A stretch of DNA of 64,000 nucleotides from NCBI GenBank assembly GCA_039090855.1, contig CM077025.1, positions 102,404,489 to 102,468,488 of the forward strand. Reading direction: 5' to 3'. This document shows positions 32,908 to 44,204 of this stretch, one piece after another. The stretch is from Macrothele yani. Lineage: Eukaryota > Arthropoda > Arachnida > Araneae > Macrothelidae. Both the position numbers and the translations under genes were made by a program. Numbering within the stretch: the stretch's first letter is position 1; the number at the start of each line of letters is the position of its first letter. The notes below the pieces were generated by a model, which was not told the origin of the DNA, made no database searches, and worked only from the letters and a program-made list of their open reading frames with translations.

Positions 32908-34117
32908 CATCATCATCATCATCATTGTCAACCATTATCAATCCACTGCTGGACGAAGGTCTCCCCAAGTTTCCTCCACAACGGTCTGTCTTGTGCCAGT
33001 CTCCTCCATGTCACCCCTGCATACTTTCGAATTTCATCCACCCATCTCCCATGTGGTCTTCTTCTGGGTCTTTTCCTGTCCCTTGGAATCCAATCTAAAA
33101 TTTCGGCTGTCCATCGATGATCTGTCCTTCTGGCAGTATGTCCAGCCCATTGCCATTTCAGGGATTTAACTCTGATCATGATGTCTTCCACTCTTGTCAT
33201 TTTTCGGATCCACGAGTTCCTCTTCTTATCTCTCCTGGTTACACCAAGTATGCACCTCTCCATGCTTCTTTGAGTTGTCTGCAGCCTTTGTATGTCTCTT
33301 TTAGTTAAGGTCCACGTCTCTGCACCATACGTAAGCACTGGAAGGATGCATTGATCAAACACTTTTCTTTTAAGACATAATGGCATATTGCTCTTGAAAA
33401 TTATGCTGTTTCTTCCAAAAGCTCTCCAGGCAAGTTTTGTACGCCGATTAATTTCTTCATCATGTGACCCTCACTTGATATCTGCTGTCCAAGATAAACG
33501 TACGTGTCTGTTATCTCCAGCTTTTCTCCATCAATCGATAAATCTTCATTTCTTGTAAAAGCATTGAACATCACTTTTGTCTTCTGAAAGTTCATTTTTA
33601 ATCCCACTTCTTTACTCTTGTCAGCAAGTTCCTGGATCATACTCTGCAGCTCTGATAGGGTAGTTGCAAAAATGACTACGTCATCAGCAAAACGAAGGTG
33701 GGTTAGATAATCTCCATTAATCTTTATCCCCTTGTTTTCCCAGCTCAGCGACTGAAAAACACCCTCCAAAGTGGAATTAAAGAGCTTCGGAGATATGGTG
33801 TCACTTTGTCTCACTCCCTTTCCAATTTTTACGTGTGTTGTATTTTCAAACAGCCTAATCTTTGCACTTGCATTTTCATAGATGTTATTAATAATATTAA
33901 TGTATGCATCTTCAATACCGCAGGTTTTCAGAGCCATTGTAACTGCTGATGGTTTCACCGAATCAAAGGCTTTTTCATAATCGATAAAAGCCATGCACAA
34001 TGGAAGTTCATATTCCCTCGCTCTTTCAATTAGTTCTCTCAGCACGTGGATATGATCTATTGTGCTGTAGCCACTCCTGAATCCAGCTTGTTCTCTCGGT
34101 TGAGCCATGTCCAGTGT
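32908..34117 (-). pseudogene. RTE LINE copy 2, 5'-truncated
   Basis: Minus-strand copy of the LINE at 12.5-43 kb, starting at TLDMAQPREQAGFRSGYST and running to the stop after FVQQWIDNG. It keeps FIDYEKAFDSVKPSAVTMAL without the 24.9-kb insertion, the palm motif RFADDVVIFAT (intact FADD), a variant VRQSDTISPKLF where GVRQGD is usual, and the C-terminal WQWAGHTARRTDHRW region. One shift near 33465 breaks the frame. The 3' tail is (ATG)n, and both flanks are (TA)n, so it inserted into a TA microsatellite. Confidence 0.9.
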
Positions 34118-34134
34118 TATATATATATATATAT

Positions 34135-35072
34135 AAAATTTTAAAAGTTTCACCACCAAACGAGGGTGGCTGAAGCATTGTCACACAGGAAAATCTATGT
34201 AGTAGCTAAGATTTCATTTGACTGGGGTAGGGGCATAACTCTCACATCCATATATGTTTTACCATCAATATGATACAGTGCTTTACTTTCTGTGCAAGTC
34301 TTTATCGCCAGGTATATACCTAGCGTTGACTAGGATGTCAAATAAATTCGATCTGTACATGCTGATTTGGGAATTACGTAGGGCAGCATTCTTCGTATGT
34401 TTGTAGTCTGAAATGAATTCCATTTTGCAATATAACACGCATAAATATTGTCTTATCGTTTTGTGCTTTTTTTTTTTTTTTTTACGGCATAGTGTTCAAC
34501 TCCTGAATTTAGACAGAATTATTTCTAAAGCACAAACTGGCTGAACAATACTTTGGGTTTTTTAAGACTCCTTTTCATTTGCTCATGTACTTAAGAACTT
34601 GTGAAGTATTATATTTGCACCAATGAATACAAAGATTAGCTATGGAGTACAGATATGTACAGGCATATTCTTTAATGAAAAGTTTATTCCAGTGTGTTTA
34701 TGTGGGTATAAAATATATAAAAAATACAAATACACAGGTATATTTGCTAAAATTACATACACTGATGTCACAGAAATTGCACAAATGGCTAAAAAAAAAA
34801 ATCAAATAAAACTGGTCAAGTCATTTGTTTAGTATCAGTAAGATGTATGAGCTCATTTACTCTTGCAAAGTTCATCAATATTTTGAGTTTTCTTGCTTAT
34901 GTACAAACAAGTTATCTTTAACATCCAGCTTATTTCAATATTTAGTTTTTATGGTGGTTAAGGATAAAACACTGGTTTCACATAAATATGTAGTTGTAAA
35001 AGGCAACAAATACTTAAGGCAGTGCTCGACAATGTTGGAAATTCTTTTTCCATTGGAATCCAAAAACTAGTC
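34135..35072. other. Non-coding stretch with one arm of a dispersed inverted pair
   Basis: Positions 34524-34675 match the reverse complement of 41085-41235, sharing GAATTATTTCTAAAGCACA, TGAACAATACTT and GATATGTACAGGCATATTCTT. A poly(T) tract is at about 34470-34483. No gene. Confidence 0.5.
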
Positions 35073-35289
35073 GCCGCCCCGGTGGCGCAGTGGTCTAAGG
35101 CGCTGGCCTCTGATCATTCGTTCGTAAGGGGTCCAGGTTCGAATCCCGGTCCGACATGGATGTTGTGTTTGTCTTACGGCACTGGCTCTCTCCCTTCCCT
35201 GGAACCAGTGACCCTAAATTAGGGACGGGCGACTGCTTATAGCCCATTGAGTTGCTCACGGTGGTCGTTAAACCTCCAACAAAAAAAAA
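35073..35289 (+). repeat. tRNA-derived SINE, full length, plus strand
   Basis: The cleanest plus-strand copy: head GCCGCCCCGGTGGCGCAGTG, A box GTGGCGCAGTGGTCTAAG, B box GGTTCGAATCCC, tail CCTAAATTAGGGACGGGCGA and a poly(A) end. AAAAACTAGTC before it and A(n)CTAGTC after it form the target duplication. Confidence 0.92.
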
Positions 35290-35959
35290 CTAGTCAGTGA
35301 TTTCAAAGAACAAATGCTTTTCAAACCAACCAGAGTTAAAAGATGTCTCATAAGTTTTTTATTTGGCAATAGAAGATTACACATTTCTGCATTGTATGTG
35401 AATGAGTAACTAGTTCATTCAGTGGGAATGGGAAATACTGCCTTGTAAATGTTTGGAGAGTGCAGAGATGGACGATTATTAGCTGTTTAACATCAAGTTT
35501 CCAATTGTTTGCTCATTTTCTGATGATAATGAATTCAGTTATGAAAATTGGTCAGAGCTGTTCCCTGTAATTTGGTTTTCTCATAAAGTTTTTTGGTCAT
35601 TGCTTGTGTTTTGTTTTTTCAACATTGAACAGATTGTTTTCACCCTGTAATGAGAAGTTCCATTAGTTCATTTTTTAGAAATTTCAGCTAAATATGCTAA
35701 ACTTCACCACACATCCTACCAGCACTAGCCATAAATTCAGATTAATTTTGTTTTGAAAATTGGTTCACTATGTGACTCGGTATGGTTGCTAACAAATCCG
35801 CATATGCCCCCCTATTATTTTAGTGAAACCCACTTTGAGAACTATTGGTCTAGAGGATGTTCAAGCCGTTCTGGTATCAGAGTTGGTTGTACATCAAGGT
35901 TTTTGGCTAGCAGTCACAATTTAACATATGGTTTGAGTCCCATATGAGGCATTAGTTTT

Positions 35960-36163
35960 GCCACCCTGGTGGTGCAGTGGTCTAAGCACCATCTTATGAT
36001 TGTCCAAGTGGGTCCGGGTTTGAATCCCGGTATGGCATGGATGTTGTGTTTGTCTTACAGCACTGGCGTTTTCTCTTCCCTGGAACCAGTGACTCTTAAA
36101 TTAGGGACGGGGACTGCTTATATCCCATTTAGTTCCTCACATTAGCCGTTAAAACCTTTAAAA
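35960..36163 (+). repeat. tRNA-derived SINE, older copy
   Basis: Full-length but diverged: CCACCCTGGTGGTGCAGTGG head, GGTTTGAATCCCGG B box, TTAAATTAGGGACGGG tail and an A-rich end. Confidence 0.85.
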
Positions 36164-36189
36164 AAGAAACCTGTTTTTTACATAACATA

Positions 36190-36250
36190 ACAGATTTGGC
36201 TTTCTCCTTCCCTAGAACCAGTGGCCTCAATTTAGAGGCGGGGAAAAAAG
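36190..36250 (+). repeat. SINE tail fragment
   Basis: CTTCCCTAGAACCAGTGGCC and AATTTAGAGGCGGGG match the SINE tail region, directly behind the preceding copy. Confidence 0.6.
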
Positions 36251-37204
36251 TTTCATGTGATGAAATGTCACATTTTCGTTCAGGAAACACATTTGTGATT
36301 CTCCCTGACTGCTACATGGTTTTGATTGCTTTTAGGAATACCATTTCACTCGCATTCCTTAGTATATAACTATCAATCATTTTGTGACTATGGTATATTC
36401 AGTTAACTCATAGGCATCCCTAGCTTAGTTTTCAGCAGGAAGAAGCAAACAATGGAAATCTGCATATATACAAACCCCATATGCCTCTCATTGAAAACAG
36501 CTTTTTTACCACTCAACACATAAATTACATAAATTTAATTGGAAACCAGAAGAGCCAAAAAATATATATTTTTTAATTATATCTATAATCACCTCATCAT
36601 CACATGTATACAGTAATATTTCACATATATGTCAGCGCAAACCAAAGCACGCATAAATAAGAGCGCAGCATAGGTAAAAGTTAGTGTAATTCCAGCCAAA
36701 ATTAAGTTTAAAAAGTAATTAACATGAGAATAACATGCAAAATAAGAAAAATATCAATGATTGAATTTACTTAGTTAAATTTAACACTTTAAAGCTTAGA
36801 TTACTCAAAAATGTAAATTACTTGATCTCAAAATTTTAATTACATACCTTTTTTATATTTATGGCTTTTTAAAGTTATGTAAAATTGAAGACTGTTTCTG
36901 CTGTTGCCTCTCATTGAAAACAGCTTTTTCAAGTTTGTTTAAACAGGAATGTGTGGCAATTAGATGTATCGGTGAGTTGTATGTAGTGACAGTGTTTCCA
37001 AAGCTTCTACACTGCTTTCGTGACAGTCTGGGGATCTTTTGTTAATTCTTTGTTATGTCTCTTCATCATCATCCTGAATTTCATTGGCTATTTCTTGAAT
37101 ATCCCTCAATTCCCCAATAATGCATTTTCATTGATTTCTACAAACTCTTTAAAACTACTGAATCCACCTGAAATGGCACTCCAATCTTCATCATTGGCAG
37201 ATTA
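36251..37204. other. Non-coding stretch, no gene recognised
   Basis: AT-rich. GCCTCTCATTGAAAACAGCT occurs twice (near 36483 and 36906), a short dispersed duplication. Confidence 0.45.
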
Positions 37205-38695
37205 TTCGGTAAATGTGTAGATTAGCGTCCTAAATTATTTTGTCGGAAACTTGTAATATTGACTTGCGAGTGCGACGCTGTGGTAGGCCTAACACATCAC
37301 TACGGCAACGATGTGAAGATTTGCTTTATTGAAAGGAAGATTCGCTTCGCCGTGCAATTCACGTGCGGATGACTACAAGTCCAAGCAAGTACCTTCTTGC
37401 CAGGAGAGCGAACCATTTTATACTCATATGCTACACAATATAGTTTGTTCATGTTTTGTAATTTTTTTTAAAGCAGACGTGAAATTTTTCATTCTTTCGC
37501 ATATGATTCCCTGATCCGAAATAGAAAGTTTGGTAAATGTGTACTTTAGCGTCTAAATTATTTCGTCGGAAAAATGTAACTGTGTGGGAAAAGTGTGACA
37601 TACAATATTTTAAGCATGCAAAATAATGCGAAAAGGTGCAAAAATATAGTATTTTTAGATAAAAGGAAATAAGTTTTCCAAAGTATTTACCTGAGAGTGC
37701 GATGGTTTGGAAGAGTACGTGCGGTATAGGCATAGGACGAGAGAGCGGCAACGGCATCAAGGTGGAGTCCGGTGAATGGAAGCTTCGTTGAGAAGGGCAA
37801 GTAACGGGCGGAAGAATTAAGAAGGAAGCGGTTTAGCAGTACGTAGTCATCGAAAAGTCTTGTAGGCATATGCAGAAAGAAAGAGGTTGAATTTGTGCAG
37901 CATTGTAAGTTTTTGTTTTTTTTAAGGGTAATTTTGAGAAAGCGGAAGTACAAAATCGTCAGTCATTTCGGATTTCGTCAGGGCTTAAAATTTCATTATC
38001 CGCCACAATACAAGAAGCTGTCTCCCTGCCATAGTGCGATATATGAATTGAAGAAAATTGCTTATTTTGAAAAATATCCATGTCACGAGGAAAAAAATGT
38101 GAGCTACGATGTACTGAATAACAGCAGAACTGCAAATGAATTGCTTGAAGAAATCACCTACCGGTGCACATCTTCCAAACCAAAACTAAAACTTTGGGTT
38201 CAACCGGAACCAAAACGTCTTCCTCAAAACTTCTGTCGTACATAAATTATTTTACATTCCTTAATTTCTTTCCATTCGGAGACACTATGAAACCACTAAT
38301 AACGACATTCTGCACATATCTTTCTCAAAAATGAATAAAACAGGTTTGAACTACTTCTGCGCACAATTACACGATACTCGTCCGAAAAATATACCCTACT
38401 GCTGTCGTATACTTCCACGCATTTGCTACCAACTCGTACTTCGCTCCGTCGCACAGCACCTTCACGTGGTGGCCGTTAGCATCGCTTCAGCCTCCCGCAC
38501 CACCTGCTACAAACCATCGTACTCGCAGGTTAATACTTCAGAAAAATTATTTCCTTTTTATTTAAAAATATAATTTTTCACCTTTCCCTATTATTTTGCA
38601 TGCTTAAAAAAATGTGTGCATCGAACTTTTCACCCACAGTTAAATTTTTCCAACGAAATAGTTTAGGACGCTGAAGTACACATTTACCGAAAGTA
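37205..38695. repeat. Fold-back repeat cluster with long inverted arms
   Basis: A module starting GGTAAATGTGTA and continuing TTAGCGTC-TAAATTATTT occurs at 37209-37300 (+) and 37531-37760 (+). The reverse complement lies at about 38440-38690 (ACTTCAGCGTCCTAAACTAT when reversed). The 37531 and 38690 arms also share TTTAAGCATGCAAAATAAT and AGTACGATGGTTTG-like stretches over some 230 bases, with about 680 bases between. This looks like a DNA transposon with long inverted repeats plus a duplicated left arm. No target duplication is clear. Confidence 0.6.
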
Positions 38696-41084
38696 CTAAT
38701 ATGCTTTTCTATGTTGTACAGAAAACTGGGGAACTATAAATTTCGGTTTTGGTTTGAACAGATTTGCTGTGTCTCTGCACTTTTGGTTCTTCTGTTAATA
38801 GCTTGTTCGCACGCGAGTTTCTATCTTACTCATATGTATCTTTTGCAAATCGAAAAGGTTTTATCCGGTTTTTCCTCCCAACAACGTACAGGATACAACA
38901 AAAGAAAGGGTGGCTGCTGTGGACCTATTTTCTGTAGCGTATCACTACAACATTTATTGCTCTTCTGCCAATAACGTAAGTCCTCTTTCTCTTGTACCCG
39001 TCATTTCCACACAGCAACAAACCTTCCTTTTAACGGACCAAAGCTTCACATCTTCACTGGAGCGATGCATTATTCCTATCGCAGCTTCTCTTCACAGTGT
39101 CAGACTCACAGGTCCATATTACAATAAAAATCTTTAAAACATGTTTAAAATATGAAATATCTGAAAAAATATGAAATACATTAAAATATGAAAAATATGA
39201 AGTTTTAACCCTTTGTCAATAAACACAAGAGGCTAGTTCCATCAGAGGCATGCATTCAGTCGCTGACTTTAAACATTTGGAGCAAAATTACATATGCTTC
39301 CAATTTATGGACCTAAAGCATAATAATTAAAGAAGGTGATATTCTTCTGTCCTTGGCACTGCGTAACAATAATACAACTTCCAGTGATTAGCAGTGAAAA
39401 GCAACATGACATGCGATGACTGTCTTTTTTCTTGTAGTAGAAAATTATATTCTGAACTTCATTTTTAGATTTAATTGCCCAGTCTGGCACCTAGGGCAAC
39501 TAGATTATTTATTTACCTGCCCAGGTCAATGGTTCACACGACTCAGGCATGGTATTTTTCAAACCCTGATATGTATAAGTAAAAATATATAAAGTACATA
39601 ATTTCATACATACATATTAATTAAAGCTTATATATTTCATTATTACTACTTTAGCAAAAACTTCCCATTACAAAAAAAATTACCTTTGCTTGTCTCTGTG
39701 GGCACTATTTCACTTTTACAGCATTGCAATCTTATGCGTAATGAAAATTTCTGTAGTACATACTAACTTTTTAATGAAAAATTTGTAATGTTTTAAGAAC
39801 AATACGTTGCTACAATTTTTTTTTTGTCCCCCTTGAATTTCATTATAACGAGTTTCGACGGTTATTCTTTTTTTACTGAATCTGGTAAATGCTGGCCAAG
39901 AAAATGACAGTGAAAATATATCATGAACAGTTTCTTTGCTTTGCAAATGTAGTAATTAAAGTTAAATGTAAAAAAGAATTGATTTCATTCTAAATTTCTG
40001 CGAGTGAAATCTTTCACCTGTGTCACTTTAAGCAGGGCTTGGAAAATATCCGAAATGTTACATGCGCAGCTGGGTATATACATAAATTATTTACCTACCC
40101 AGGTAGTAAAACCTGGATGCCCAGGAAAATTTATATTTTAAGATAAATCAGAAGCCACTTTTTTTTTTAAGTTAAAAAATATGAAATTTTTTTTACACAT
40201 TTTGTAATTCCTATTTTAAAGGTCTATTCAAAATGTTCAATATGCAAAGCATGTATTTCATGTTTTAAGATGATAGTGCTGAAATTGGTACAAAATGATG
40301 TGATGAAATTGTTTTTTGAGAAATTTAAAGATTCTGCCGTGTTCTTTTCCTTTGTCACTAAACACCTGATTTGCACATCAATAAAAATTGTTTCAGTATC
40401 TTCAGGTATTGCCAAGATATTATAAATACAACTATTTAATAGTTTTCCAAAAAAAAAATTTGTGCTCCAAAATGGTTTCCTTGTGGCAACACAACAATGA
40501 AAGAACAGGTTTAGTCACTGAAGTCATTTCTAAAACATTCCAAACAGGAAAATTTAATATTTTAGAAATATTGATATGCATTAATGTTCTACAATGACTC
40601 AGTTAGAATCAGGGTCTAAACAAGTGTTTCTTCTTTTGGGTGGGGGTCTGAGATTTGAAATTATGCCCTATCAAGTTCAAAAGCTCTCATTTCCATTCAA
40701 GTATTTTTTTCTTTTCTTTCTGATACCTTAATTATGGGGAAGCAATGTGATCTTTCAAAAGCAGTACTTCCAGTTTTTGACATAATTTTACTAAACATGT
40801 GAAAAGTAGGTAAATATCCAAAAAATTAGAGATAGGAAACAAGACAGTAAAAGTTCTGGGAACACTGACAACACAGTGCTCAGTAGAATGTAAAATGAAC
40901 CAGCACACAAGGCAGTGAACGTGAAAACAAAAAAAGCATGATTCAACCCTATGTCAAATGTAATACTAGCCAAAACCTACATGAAAAACCAACTTTGACA
41001 CCATTGTGGATTGAATACCCTTATAGACGCAATGTATTCGGATGCCAGTTCGTAGTTCTGTTTGTCATTGATATAACATATAAA
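38696..41084. other. Non-coding stretch inside the CACTG unit
   Basis: AT-rich with short frames only. No gene, tRNA or complete transposon is recognised. Confidence 0.45.
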
Positions 41085-41281
41085 TACAAGAATATGCCTG
41101 TACATATCTTTACTACATAACTGCCCTTTGTATTCATTCATGCAAATACTACATAAGTACGTATGTGCAAATTAAAATGTCTAAAAGAAACTAAGTATTG
41201 TTCAACCAACTGTGCTTTAGAAATAATTCTCCAATTAAAACATGTCTAAAAGAAACGTAAGTATTGTTCAACCAACTGTGT
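41085..41281. repeat. Partner arm of a dispersed inverted pair, with tandem duplication
   Basis: Reverse complement of 34524-34675 over about 150 bases. In addition, TGTCTAAAAGAAAC followed by TAAGTATTGTTCAACCAAC is duplicated in tandem (about 41180-41214 and 41246-41281). Confidence 0.6.
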
Positions 41282-41544
41282 GTACAGAGTTCGTAAAGCC
41301 TAATGTTAAACAAATCTGTGTGTAACTGATGTCATTATTTATCATATTGTAATAAACCTGATTTTAAGATATGAAAATATCATTACTCACATTTAGAACT
41401 GAATTGATTCAGTTATAATGTAAGTATCCAACAATTTCACACTCACACACTCTTCCACAAAAAACATGCATTTACTTGCACACTCTTCCACAAAAAAATG
41501 CATTTATGTAAAAGTCGGTGACTACTTGCCGTGAGGCTTAACCG

Positions 41545-41765
41545 AATATGGCCAAACTTCATATTTACAGGGATTGCATTTCAAATTACAGCTTAAGTTA
41601 ATACGGTCAAACTTATTTTTTCGGGTATAGCCCTTCAAATTATGGCGTATCTCAATACGGTCAAACTTATTTTTTTATGGGCAATGCCCTTCAAATTATG
41701 GCGTAGCTCAATACGGTCAAACTTATTTTTTTGTGGGCGTTGCTCTTCAGATTATGGGCTTAGTA
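41545..41765. repeat. Subterminal tandem repeat, 4 units of 54-56 bp
   Basis: Units starting AATACGGTCAAACTTATTTT and containing GGGC--TGCCCTTCAAATTAT are repeated at about 41545, 41600, 41654 and 41710. They lie within 350 bases of the right end of the CACTG unit. CACTA-type elements carry such subterminal arrays as transposase-binding sites. Confidence 0.85.
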
Positions 41766-41892
41766 TTTAGGGTTCAGACCGTAATTTCATGGGCTTTCAC
41801 AAAAATGGGCCAAGCCGTAGTTTTATGGGCAACGGCCGGGCCCCCAGTTGCCGGCCATTGCCCGTAATCTAACTGTGAAATTTTTAACAGTG

Positions 41893-42936
41893 CAATGGCT
41901 CTGAAATCCTGCGGTATTGAAGATGCATACATTAATATTAGTAATAACATCTATGAAAATGCAAGTGCAAAAATTCGGCTGTTTGAAAATATGACACACA
42001 TAAAAATTGGAAAGGGAGTGAGACAAGGTGACACCATATCTCCGAAGATCTTTAATGCCACATTGGAGGGTGTCTTTCAGTCGCTGAGCTGGGAAAACAA
42101 GGGGATAAAGATTAATGGAGATTGTTTAACCCACCTTCGTTTTGTTGATGACGTAGTCATTTTTGCAACTACCCAATCAGAATTGCAGAGTATCATCCAG
42201 GAACTTGCTGACAAGAGTAAAGAAGTGGGATTAAAAATGAACTTTCAGAAGACAAAAGTGATGTACAATGCTTTTACAAGAAATGAAGATTTATCGATTG
42301 ATGGAGAAAAGCTGGAGATAACAGGCACGTACGTTTATGTTGGACAGCAGATATTAAGTGAGGGTCACATTGATGAAGAAATTAATCGGCGTACAAAACT
42401 TGCCTGGAGAGCTTTTGATAGAAACAGCATAATTTTCAAGAGCAATATGCCATTATGTCTTAAAAGAAAAGTGTTTGATCAATGCATCCTTCCAGTGCTT
42501 ACGTATGGTGCAGAGACGTGGACTTTAACTAAAAGAGACATACAAAGGCTGCAGACAACTCAAAGTAGCATGGGGAGATGCATGCTCGGTGTAACCGGGA
42601 GAGATAAGAAGAGGAACTCGTGGATCCGAAAAATGACAAGAGTGGAAGACGTCATGATCAGAGTTAAATCCCTGAAATGGCAATGGGCTGGGCATACTGC
42701 CAGAAGGACAGACCATCGATGGACAGCCGAAATTTTAGATTGGATTCCAAGGGACAGGAAAAGACCCAGAAAAAGACCACATGGGAGATGGGTGGATGAA
42801 ATTCGAAAGTATGCGGGAGTGACATGGAGGAGACTGGCACAAGACAGACCGTTGTGGAGGAAACTTGGGGAGGCCTTCGTCCAGCAGTGGATTGATAATG
42901 GTTGACAATGATGATGATGCTATATATATATACTAT
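41893..42936 (+). pseudogene. RTE LINE copy 1, 3' part: reverse transcriptase end and C-terminal domain
   Basis: Starting at the CA duplicate, MALKSCGIEDAYI continues the reverse transcriptase broken at 17020. Motifs include GVRQGDTISPKIFNATLEGV, then RFVDDVVIFAT, where the conserved A of FADD is V. A long C-terminal region follows with LPVLTYGAETWTLTKRDIQR, WQWAGHTARRTDHRWTAEIL and KLGEAFVQQWIDNG before the stop at 42905. An (ATG)n tail and (TA)n follow. The 336 codons are open, so this half has decayed less than the 5' half. Confidence 0.92.
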
Positions 42937-42939
42937 ATA

Positions 42940-44153
42940 CACTATCTACCAGCAAGTAATTGCACACCTGTGATAGCAAAGGAAAACGAAATTTATTCAC
43001 CTTCAATAGTTGGTGGAGGCTCCACGAGCGGCGATTACAGCTGCGACTCTCCGGGGCATACTCTCAACCAGGCGTTGTACGACGGCTAGCGGCATTTTCT
43101 TCCCTTCGGCTTGGAGAAGACAAGTCAGTTCCTTCACCGATTTTGGACGGTGGGGGCACCCCTTAAGTTGACACTCCAACTCGTCCCAGAGGTGCTCGAT
43201 AGGGTTAAGGTCCAGGCTCTGCGCAATCCAGTCCATTCGATTAACCCCATTGTCACCATACCAAGCCATGGTGGACCTCGCAACATGACAGTTGGCATTG
43301 TCATCCTGAAAGTAACATGGGTCCACCCCGTAAAACTCCCACAACGTAGGAAGCGCATGGTCATCCAAAATGGTGCAGCAGGTCTCGGTGTTGAGTCTAC
43401 CAGGAATTGCGACCAAGGGTCCCGTGCCATACCAGGAGAAACATCCATATAGCATAATTCCACCGCCGCCGAACTTTACAGTTGGCACAATACATTCCGG
43501 CAGGAGGCGTTCTCCAGACAGACGCCAAACCCAAACCCTGCCATCCGAACGGTAGAGGGTGAACCTTGATTCGTCGCTCCAGAGAACCTGTTTCCACTGT
43601 TCAACGGTCCACCACTGTCGACGTTCTTTGCACCTCGTTAGCCGAGCAGTGCTATTGGACTTGGTGATCAAAGGCTTGTGGGCGAAAGCACGTCCATGAT
43701 AACCGAGCAGATGGGCTTCCTTACTGATGGTATTCATCGAAAGAACACTCCGGGATGCCTGTTGAAACTCCTCGTAGATGTGGCCTATTGATTTGGTGCA
43801 GTTCTTCCGAATTTCTCTGGCCAGCACCCGTCGGTCTCTAACTTCCAGTTTTGTGGGTCTGCCGGGTCGGGGCACATTCCGACAGTCACGTCTCATCTTC
43901 CACTTGCCAACCACGTAGGCCACTGTGGATTTTGGGTGTTTCAACTCGCTGGATATGTCACGTATGTGTAGGCCATTTCTGTGATACCCGACGATTACAC
44001 CTTTCTCGAAATCAGAGAGCTCCAAACTGCGTGGCATCTTGCATGCGACTTGTTGTTTCCCACACGATATTTAACGGCGGCGGCCGTGACGTGTATCAGG
44101 ACCGCAGATATCGTCGATTGCAGGGGTGTCCAATTACTTGTTGGTAGATAGTG
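42940..44153 (-). mobile_element. Tc1 transposon, complete
   Basis: A 1214-bp element with TA on both sides and end repeats beginning CACTATCTACCAGCAAGTAA (left) and CACTATCTACCAACAAGTAA (right, reversed). It inserted into the TA-rich tail behind the RTE LINE. It carries one intact transposase gene. Confidence 0.95.
43003..44037 (-). CDS. Tc1 transposase, intact ORF, 344 aa
   Basis: Single-exon transposase that would cut the element at its TA-flanked ends and reinsert it. The N-terminus (MPRSLELSDFEKGVIVGYHR) and residues up to about 120 form the two helix-turn-helix units, with the GRPTK hook at 60-63. The catalytic core has D155 (LWSDESRF), D246 (QDDNANCH) and E281 (NPIEHLWDEL), with 34 residues between the last two, so DD34E. 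The length is usual for the family. The segment DWIAQSLDLNP departs from the common W-AQSPDLNP and may weaken activity. The C-terminus has VESMPRRVAAVIAARG. No stop or shift is present, unlike the other Tc1 copies here. Confidence 0.95.
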   Translation of the reverse strand: MPRSLELSDFEKGVIVGYHRNGLHIRDISSELKHPKSTVAYVVGKWKMRRDCRNVPRPGRPTKLEVRDRRVLAREIRKNCTKSIGHIYEEFQQASRSVLSMNTISKEAHLLGYHGRAFAHKPLITKSNSTARLTRCKERRQWWTVEQWKQVLWSDESRFTLYRSDGRVWVWRLSGERLLPECIVPTVKFGGGGIMLYGCFSWYGTGPLVAIPGRLNTETCCTILDDHALPTLWEFYGVDPCYFQDDNANCHVARSTMAWYGDNGVNRMDWIAQSLDLNPIEHLWDELECQLKGCPHRPKSVKELTCLLQAEGKKMPLAVVQRLVESMPRRVAAVIAARGASTNY

Positions 44154-44204
44154 TATATATATATACACGTCACAACCGTATGTTTTGTTCTGACGTATGT
44201 CGCT

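Larger units (their letters stand above)
17021..41892. mobile_element. 24.9-kb CACTA/EnSpm-like insertion unit
   Basis: Both ends read CACTGTTAAAAATT inward, a perfect 14-bp inverted repeat. The flanks ...GTTACA and CAATGG... show a 2-bp CA duplication, and the second RTE copy (near 33935) has the uninterrupted site CAGTTACAATGG. Subterminal sequence is rich in CCCGTAAAAT-like motifs on the left and has a 55-bp tandem repeat on the right. CACT-type ends, 2-3-bp duplications and subterminal repeats are the marks of CACTA/EnSpm transposons. I found no CACTA transposase, so the unit is probably non-autonomous. Much of its length comes from later insertions, including a 9.2-kb hAT element, an RTE copy and SINEs. 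Confidence 0.75.

Noticed and set aside
39480..40130. CAGGG(T/C)TTGGAAAAT-like phrases in opposite orientation, possibly hAT ends
   Set aside because: They face outward from the interval, no partner ends or 8-bp duplications were found, and the match is short.
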